Below are positions 59,122 through 64,000 of a stretch of DNA of 64,000 nucleotides, one piece after another; within the stretch, counting starts at the first letter, position 1, and the number at the start of each line of letters is the position of its first letter. The DNA is taken from positions 24,218,069-24,282,068 of the forward strand of contig NC_070607.1 in the NCBI RefSeq assembly GCF_027172205.1, written 5' to 3'. The notes below the pieces were generated by a model. That model worked only from the letters and a program-made list of their open reading frames with translations, did not search any database and had not been told where the DNA came from. The position numbers were made by a program, and so were the translations under genes. This DNA is from Podarcis raffonei. Lineage: Eukaryota > Chordata > Lepidosauria > Squamata > Lacertidae.

Positions 59122-62006
59122 CATCATCATCATCATCATCATCATTAATTGGCTTGAGTTAGGGTGGGCTTTCAAAAGTGTAAACTGACCTCCCCCTTAG
59201 CATTTATTTATTTTGGTAAAGATCATTAATACTTCTGCAATCCTTGAGGTTCCTCCAAGCCTGCTGATACCTAAAAGTCGGTGCTGTTTTGGTTACAAAA
59301 GGATTTGCATCAGAGAATTAGTTCATATTAGTATATTGGATTAAAGCTACAATTATTCTAGGCAGACAGTCCACTGCAGGAACTGCCTGAAGGTAGTCAG
59401 TCAGCATAGGTTATTGGCTAATGACATTGCCATTTTAAAAAAAGATTTCCAAATATGCAAGGCAAGGGAGGAGGAAAAAGGACTTCTACCTAAACTGTCT
59501 AGTCCTACGGAGAGCGAAAAATGATTCCTAGCTTAGCTCATTATAGAATGGTCCTTTTCATCCCATCCCACAGCTGATCATTCTGTAATCCAGAGAAGAG
59601 CAGACTTCAGACTTGCGGGAGCTATTTTGGGTTTTACCAGAACCCCTGTATTTACCAACTAGAGCCATGCTGTCAAACCGTATGCTATAGGGAAAATGTG
59701 TCTGTATACAGAAAGTACCACTAGCTTTACATTTCTGTGGATATTTTAAATCAATAGGATCCAAGACCAGTAAGATCCCTTATCCGACGAAGAATCCTTT
59801 CACATGGCTGTTTTATTTTGTGTCCTGCCCTAACTATACTTATGAGGTATGTATGTTTGAAAACTGAATGGACCGCTAATGTTTAGCTTATGCTTAAAGA
59901 TTGGTGTAAGATTTTGCTTTTGTAGGGGAGTGTAAAGAAATGTTCAGGATTTCATGGGGGCAACTTCTGGGATGAGAAACTCAGTAAAATGCATGTATTT
60001 TATTACCCCACCTTGGCTACAAAAGCACAGCTGAGTTGCATCTCAAACACATCCTTTACTTTGAAACAGCGTTTAAGCTGCACCTCTCAGTGAAACTGAT
60101 GAAAAAAGGGTAAGATAAAGATTGTTTTTTTTTAAATTGCCCAGTGAAAGAGCTAAATTAGTCAGATAATGAATTGGAGTGTGTAAACAGGAGTATTGCA
60201 GGAGGTTGTTTAGAGGATTGTGCAACTATGCAGGTCCTATTACATTTTCACATTATGGCAGAGCTGGCTCTACCATGAATTAGAGCAGGCATAGGCAAAC
60301 TCGGCCCTCCAGATGTTTTGGGACTACAACTCCCATCACCCCTGACCACTGGCACTGTTAACTAGGGGTGATGGGAGTTGTAGTCCCAAAAACATCTGGA
60401 GGGCCAAGTTGGCCTATGCCTGAATTAGGCTGTGTGACACAGCCCACCTTTGCAGTACTAGCAAAGGGTAGGAAAATTGTACCGGTTATTTAGCTGCTTG
60501 CATTTTTGTGTGTCCATGTTCTTTGGATTTTGTGTTGACATCAAAATATTCTGAGCTCTGTCTCTACGTCATATTGACTTTTGCGTTTGGAGCATAGGAA
60601 TTTATTGTTTGCCTTCATTGTCTTACTTGAGACTTCCAGCGTCATTTGCTGCAAAGGGATGTTGCAGCAGAGTGTCACTTTTGTAGGAATATAGACTTTA
60701 TAGAGTGGGGAAATGCATTATGTACCATGAAAACAGATGCAGTTACTATGTAGATAGTGGCAGCACGTGTCACATATATGAGTTTTCCATGGAGAACTCC
60801 CTTCAGAAGCAACCACCTAAAATTCAGAGAGAGATTTTTAAAGGCTGTCGGGAGGACGTTTGTGTACATTTACCTGTTTTAAAAGCTCTCATACCAAATT
60901 CCCAACCTTTTTAAAAAAAAACTTGAGAAGATTGTAAAGAAGTGTTGGGGGCAGTTTCTGAGGCCACTTCCAGATTGTTAAGCATTCATCCTCATTGTTT
61001 GTCAGGAGATTATATGACATTGTATCAAACCACTGTTATCCCTCAGTTTCCCTAACACAAAGTCTTTCTTTTTAAAAAACCTCTTTTATGTACATGAGTG
61101 TCAAATCCACTTAAAATGTACAACCTGAATTTACCCGTGTGCGATTGAATGCCACCCGCAAAATAGTGACTCCCATTAAAATGCCCCAAACTGGGAAAAT
61201 TCTTAGGAAGAAAAATATGAGCACAAAGACTTGGTTAGGATAGGGGTACAGCTGTATAGGCCATAGGTCTTGGAGGTGAGTGACTGGCTAACTGGTTGCA
61301 TAAATTTTGACTGACCAGGTTTACAGGTATGTGAGACTGACACTTGCATTCACTGCCTCCATTCTGTTTCAACAGAAATTAATGCAGTGTTTTAGAATTC
61401 TAGACTCATAATTTTAATTTTTTTCAAAATTGAAGTGTGTATGTGTGTGTGTCGGTCTGTCGAGGTTGCAAAAACAACACTACAAGGGGACTGTGCTTTT
61501 GTGGATTCTTGTCCATATATCCAAATGGCTCCAGTTACTTCTCTGGTTGTGTGCATGATTGTATTTCAGTTGTTTTATTACTAAGGTTTTTACAAGCTGA
61601 TATTAAAAAGATATGCGTTTTGTGTGTATTTTTTTAAAAAGGGGACTAGGTTGTTTTAGCAGTTTTTATTGTGTGAAATAGTTTTGCATTTTCTTCACCA
61701 TTACAGCTGGGGACATGGATTGGTTTTACTATCATGACTCAATGCGTTCCAGGTGAATAAGATTCTTGGTTTGAAAATTTTGGGCTAATATTCCAGCTAC
61801 AATATTTCATAAACGTTGACCTCTCTCTCTCTCTTTTCTCTTTCTCTCTTTCTCTTTCTCTCTTTCTCTCTCTTGCAGTGGGACTCTTCACCTTTCTTTG
61901 TTTCATTCAGATGTCAGTCTGGGCAAAAGATAAACACTCCACCTATATACGAGAGTTTAAGGATTATCCTAGTCTTAGAATGTCTATCATTCCTTTCTTA
62001 CTGTAA
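39213..62006 (+). CDS. Very-long-chain (trans-2,3-) enoyl-CoA reductase-like, TECR family
   Basis: Predicted ER membrane enzyme that reduces trans-2-enoyl-CoA with NADPH in the last step of very-long-chain fatty-acid elongation. Thirteen coding exons: 39213-39239, 46706-46756, 47008-47059, 47476-47520, 49781-49884, 51833-51948, 52070-52175, 58075-58147, 58254-58297, 59008-59065, 59758-59846, 61707-61752, 61879-62006. All GT-AG with matching phases; 312 aa (human TECR 308). MGSRITFFE replaces TECR's MKHYE. Residues 10-85 are the ubiquitin-like domain ([35 protein letters not shown]). From 94 on are membrane segments and the steroid 5-alpha-reductase-type domain: [20 protein letters not shown] (133-152), [12 protein letters not shown] (180-191), SCPNYTYE (248-255), ending SIIPFLL. 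It is closer by eye to TECR than to TECRL, but not at TECR's human location. It appears intact and could be a paralogue lost in mammals. Confidence 0.94.
40050..40215 (+). mobile_element. tRNA-derived squamate SINE
   Basis: GGGCCATAGCACAGTGGTAA (A-box region), CCTGGTTCAACTCCCAGCAT (B box), then GAGTTGGATGGACC and TTAGGCAGCCTCC. Copies of the family also at 52461-52629 and, partial, 37150-37262. In intron 1 of the TECR-like gene. Confidence 0.75.
41853..41925 (-). mobile_element. BovB (RTE) 3' fragment
   Basis: TTTAGTCATGTCCAGCTGTT then GTGACCCCATGGACCAGAGT is the reverse complement of the BovB ORF2 end also seen at 48690-48735. Severely 5'-truncated. Confidence 0.75.
42426..42685. mobile_element. 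GC-rich MITE with TA target duplication
   Basis: CAGTCATACCTCTGGTTACG and CGCAACCAGAGGTACCACTG are inverted ends flanked by TA on both sides, as in Tc1/mariner-type elements. The interior is CpG-rich and has a palindromic TGACGTCA at 42552-42559. Confidence 0.85.
43778..44124 (-). mobile_element. Sauria SINE
   Basis: Reversed tail AAAGGGACCCCTGACCATTA at the left and reversed tRNA-like head (GGGGATTCGAACCGCCGACC) at the right. Full-length. Forms an inverted pair with 44757-45110. Confidence 0.9.
44757..45110 (+). mobile_element. Sauria SINE
   Basis: tRNA-like head GTGGGTGGCGCTGTGGGTTA with B-box-like GGCGGTTTGAATCCCCGCGA, body, and BovB-type tail GGTCAGGGGTCCCTTTACCT. Same orientation as the host gene. 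Confidence 0.9.
45155..45262. mobile_element. Decayed hAT-type element (GTGCTTTTTTCT family)
   Basis: AGAAAAAAGAAGTTCCAGAA at the left and CTGAGTTCTGTCGAGTTCC at the right match, inverted, the element at 57225-57312. The terminal GTGC is lost. Confidence 0.55.
45391..45632. mobile_element. MITE with CAGTGGTACCT ends and TA duplication
   Basis: CAGTGGTACCTTGATTCTCG and GAGAACCAAGGTACCACTG are inverted ends, both flanked by TA. Interior contains GGAAGCTCCTGCAGCCAATC, shared with 55888-56128. Confidence 0.88.
45898..46073 (+). mobile_element. CR1 3' end split by a hAT-like insertion
   Basis: The CR1 end reads GCAGGGGGTTGGACTAGA up to 45919 and resumes at about 46041 with CCCTTCCAACTCTACAATTC and the ATTCTATG tail. 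Between them, from 45921, CAGTGGTGTCCAAACTTTTT and AGAGGGCCAGA are typical of the tip of a hAT element. Confidence 0.75.
46222..46460 (+). repeat. Unnamed interspersed repeat, copy 1
   Basis: Shares CAATATATCACAAATCATG and AGCCAGCCAATGCCTCTACA then TAGCTCCATCCTTATTTCAG with 49330-49550, in the same orientation. Family not recognised. Contains a GT run. Confidence 0.65.
47356..47445. repeat. Compound ATT/GTT microsatellite
   Basis: ATT units, then about fourteen GTT units, then ATT again. It ends 30 bp before the acceptor of TECR-like exon 4, so allele length could touch that splice site. Confidence 0.97.
47715..48749 (+). mobile_element. BovB (RTE) LINE, internally deleted
   Basis: Flanked by an exact 9-bp duplication ATCAAGAGA (47706-47714 and 48750-48758). 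An open frame of 182 codons (48053-48601) starts with the RTE endonuclease block ([31 protein letters not shown]) and passes, near 48320, directly to the ORF2 C-terminal block ([47 protein letters not shown]). The reverse transcriptase core is missing, so the copy is about 1 kb against about 3.2 kb for a full BovB. The 3' end has GGGTCACGAAGAGTCGGACA and an AAC tail. It lies in TECR-like intron 4, sense orientation. Confidence 0.9.
49330..49550 (+). repeat. Unnamed interspersed repeat, copy 2
   Basis: See 46222-46460. Begins AAACCGGTTTGAAGTCCAAA and ends GTTGAAAACCGGATATCACC. Both copies are in introns of the TECR-like gene. Confidence 0.65.
52461..52629 (+). mobile_element. tRNA-derived squamate SINE
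   Basis: GCAAAGGTCCCGGGTTCAAT, GAGTTAGATGGACCAATGGC, ATAAGGCAGCTTCCTATGCT. Same family as 40050-40215; starts 285 bp after the exon 7 donor. Confidence 0.75.
52630..55887. other. Intron 7 of the TECR-like gene, mostly unrecognised
   Basis: Part of a 5.9-kb intron. No exon or RNA gene was seen. A weak repeat at about 53975-54070 (GAACTGAACCATTCAGAGTG) is shared with 63790-63900. The rest shows nothing I recognise. Confidence 0.45.
55888..56128. mobile_element. MITE with CAGTGGTACCT-type ends and TA duplication
   Basis: CAGCTGTACCTTGGAAGTCA and TGGGATCCAAGGTACAACTG, inverted and flanked by TA on both sides. Shares GGAAGCTCCTGCAGCCAAT with 45391-45632. Confidence 0.85.
56284..56345 (-). mobile_element. 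CR1 3' end
   Basis: TAGAATCATAGAGCTGGAAG then GAGGGTCATCTAGTCCAACC, the reversed CR1 terminus. Confidence 0.8.
57225..57312. mobile_element. Decayed hAT-type element (GTGCTTTTTTCT family)
   Basis: TCAGTCAGAACTCGCCAGAA, GAGTTCTGGCACCTCTCAAG, then TTGAAAAATAGCACTGG at the right end. Related to 45155-45262 and, by its ends, to 19771-19916. Confidence 0.55.
59089..59145. repeat. ATT/ATC compound microsatellite
   Basis: About eleven ATT units followed by eight ATC units, starting 24 bp after the exon 10 donor of the TECR-like gene. Confidence 0.97.
60286..60422. mobile_element. Hairpin hAT-type MITE, nearly perfect palindrome
   Basis: CAGGCATAGGCAAACTCGGC, CCTCCAGATGTTTTGGGACT, ACAACTCCCATCACCCCT on the left are mirrored almost base for base on the right, ending GGCCTATGCCTG, around a loop of about 25 bp. 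Flanks AATTAGAG and AATTAGGC are an 8-bp duplication with two changes, as for hAT elements. Best copy of the family in the window. Confidence 0.88.
60978..61190 (+). repeat. Unnamed interspersed repeat
   Basis: GCATTCATCCTCATTGTTTG, ACAACCTGAATTTACCCGTG, GCCACCCGCAAAATAGTGAC. The same ordered blocks appear at 63345-63590 and, shorter, at 41925-42065 and 36550-36630. Family unknown. Confidence 0.6.
61816..61877 (+). repeat. Expanded CT tract at the last splice acceptor
   Basis: About 60 bp of C and T only, running directly into the TTGCAG acceptor of TECR-like exon 13. It serves as the polypyrimidine tract of a 126-bp intron and is also a microsatellite. Confidence 0.9.
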
Positions 62007-62311
62007 GAACAGGGTTGTTGGGTTTTTTAAAATTAAATTATCAGAAACAAAGTGGATGAGACTGCATAGACAGAACCACAGGCAAAGAAAATAAGTTACG
62101 GTATAAAGATAATTTAGGCAAGGTTTACCAGGAGCATGCAGAAATTACTATTTAGTGTGGAATTCCATGGGCTCTACATAGTGGGGTTGGAGAGCTGGGG
62201 GGGGGGGATTTCCACATCTGGCAACCAATGCGCCCCTTTGGTTTCAGATAGTACATGGGTAGTACAGCTACTCTTCAGGTAAGACCAGTCACTCTATTTA
62301 CTACGGTGAAC

Positions 62312-62317
62312 AATAAA
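62312..62317 (+). other. Candidate polyadenylation signal of the TECR-like gene
   Basis: AATAAA 306 bp after the stop codon in the context GAACAATAAAGTCGC. No closer canonical AATAAA was noticed. Use not proven. Confidence 0.5.
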
Positions 62318-62365
62318 GTCGCTGGATTGGGATGTACCACAGCTATCCCCAACTGCAGTTGAGCT

Positions 62366-62880
62366 GATCAAAGTACCTGATGAAGAACTGTGCGACCAAA
62401 TGCTGCATCAGCTGACGATAATTGGTTCAGCTTGTAATGCCTGGCGAAGGTACTTGAGGAAGACCAAGTAGCTGCCTTACAAATATCAAGCAGCGGAGCA
62501 TTAGCGGCGAAGGCCGCTGAAGTGGATGCTGATCTGGTTGAATGAGAAAATAGATGTGTTGGCTGGGGCAGCTTGAGGGATTCATAAGCTATGGAAATGT
62601 AAGCCCGTATCCATCTGGCAAGGGTGGAACATGAAACCCTCCTCCACAGAGATGAAGGGTGGAAGGGCACAAACGAGTCCACTGTTCTCATTTCTTTTGT
62701 TCAGTGAATGTACAGCTTTAGTGCCCGATGAATGCCTAAGGAATGCCAGGCCTTTCCCCTAGAGTGCTTTGGATTAGGACAGAAAGTTGGAAGAATCGAT
62801 TCCTGTCGGACATGGAATCTCGAAAGTACTTTCGGCATGAAGGTACAACCTGTGCGCAGCACTACTTATGGAAGATGCAG
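62366..62880 (-). mobile_element. Tyrosine-recombinase retroelement fossil (DIRS-like)
   Basis: The minus strand encodes the end of a tyrosine recombinase, with the HSTR box (H-x-x-R) and, after CKAATWSSSSTFARHY, the terminal tyrosine motif, as in DIRS/Ngaro-type elements. Only this C-terminal part and a short stretch upstream are present; it is a broken, 5'- and 3'-truncated old copy. A Crypton origin is a less likely alternative. Confidence 0.65.
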
Positions 62881-64000
62881 AGATGTTTCACCTACCTCCC
62901 ACAATTCTTAGCTCCTTGGTAGCGTGGTGAGGGAATTACCCAATCTTGTGGCTTCATCGTCCACCATAGTAAATACATTACTTCTGGTAAATGAGCCACC
63001 AGATCCATCTACCCATGTACCAAAGGGGCACATTGGTTGTCAGATGTGAAATACATTGGCATTATTTTCAGCATTCCTACTCCGCTAATATCTTCATGTA
63101 TTTTTAAAATTTGTGGGATTCAGTATTGGTTTTATCTTCTCCCCCAATCCTCATGTTGTCATCTTTAGCCATGAAGGGTGTTCAGAGCTAACTGTTTGGC
63201 AAAGGTATTATCTACCGTTGCCGAAAGAATACACTTTCTGTAAAAGTCTGGGCCAGGCCCTGTGGCAAAAAGGAAGCATGAGAATTGGGTGTGAAACGGT
63301 CTGGAATTCCACAAACAGACAAGTTTTGAGGGAGGGCAGTTCTGGATGATATGTTTATTGAGCGTTCATCCTGATTTGTTTCCAGGGAGGTTAGATGATG
63401 TTGCATCAAAGCAATTATTATTGTTTTCCCACTCTTTCTGGTGTGTTTCCCTTCACTTTCCATATTGCAAAAAAAGTCTGACTTTGGGAGAAAGTGGGGT
63501 TGTTGTGAAAGAGCTCCAAATCTGCTCTAATTGTGCAACCTGATTTCCCCAGTATGTGATTGAATCCAACCTGAAATAGCAACAGCCTGGAACTGCCCAA
63601 TCTCTGGACGAATTGTGCTTCAAAGCTGAGGCATAGAAAGTGCTGTGGGCGGCTTCAAATCAAGCATTTGCTGTGGGAAATACTTTTACATTGTGAATGA
63701 AAATGGTACACACACAGAGAGAGAGAGAGCACTGGGAATGAGAACAACATAGTTTAAATGTTCAGAATAATCATTTGAAACAGACCTGTTGGGAATGAAC
63801 CATTTCAGACTGCAAGGTGAGAGTTAACTATTTGAATGTTTCCATTGCAAGAAACTCCCAGATTTATATAAAACTTGAACATGAAGGAAAAAGGGTTCTT
63901 GTGTGTCTCTTGCCCTATTTAGCATGCTCTTCTTGTCTTAATGGATGGCTGATAGTTGTATTTTGTATTAGATTTTAATATTTTGGGACTTGATGCTATG
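62881..64000. other. Downstream flank with unnamed repeats
   Basis: No gene recognised. 63345-63590 is a copy of the repeat at 60978-61190 and 63790-63900 resembles 53975-54070. A short GA run is at 63717-63730. Confidence 0.5.

Overview
This is vertebrate nuclear DNA, almost certainly from a squamate reptile and probably a lizard; the species cannot be fixed by eye. The evidence is spliced genes with GT-AG introns, four CpG islands, CR1 3' ends, tRNA-headed SINEs ending in a BovB-type tail (Sauria SINE), a BovB/RTE LINE, and many short hAT- and TA-flanked non-autonomous DNA transposons. There is no operon, CRISPR array, phage or bacterial system.

Layout. 1-4618: intergenic, with a CTAT microsatellite, several hairpin hAT-type MITEs, an ATT-tailed retroelement end and a CTCF-like motif. 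4619-4704: an intron-bearing tRNA-Arg(TCT), beside an orphan CpG island (4790-5250). 5395-8972: retroelement debris, including a LINE with the arrangement expected from twin priming. 9343-17647 (minus): DNTTIP2, seven coding exons, 806 aa. 17648-22869: intergenic repeats (CR1, Sauria SINE, a hAT inside a hAT) and the probable long GCLM 3' UTR. 22870-33653 (minus): GCLM, seven coding exons, 274 aa, with a CpG-island promoter holding a near-ideal antioxidant response element. 34315-35072: a DNA transposon with 13-bp inverted ends and 6-bp target duplications. 39213-62006 (plus): a 13-exon, 312-aa very-long-chain enoyl-CoA reductase-like gene of the TECR family, its introns full of SINEs, MITEs and a deleted BovB. 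62007-64000: its 3' UTR, a tyrosine-recombinase retroelement fossil and other repeats.

Biology. All three protein genes reconstruct with continuous reading frames across every splice junction and look functional. DNTTIP2 acts in nucleolar rRNA processing, GCLM in glutathione synthesis, and the TECR-like protein in the last step of very-long-chain fatty-acid elongation in the ER. They share no obvious pathway. tRNA-Arg(TCT), DNTTIP2 and GCLM are, from memory, also neighbours in human 1p22, so this is an old syntenic block. The TECR-family gene next to GCLM is the least expected gene, because human TECR (chr 19) and TECRL (chr 4) are elsewhere. I did not find a convincing new molecular system; the most interesting items are this paralogue, the tRNA synteny, the GCLM response element and several well-dated transposon structures.
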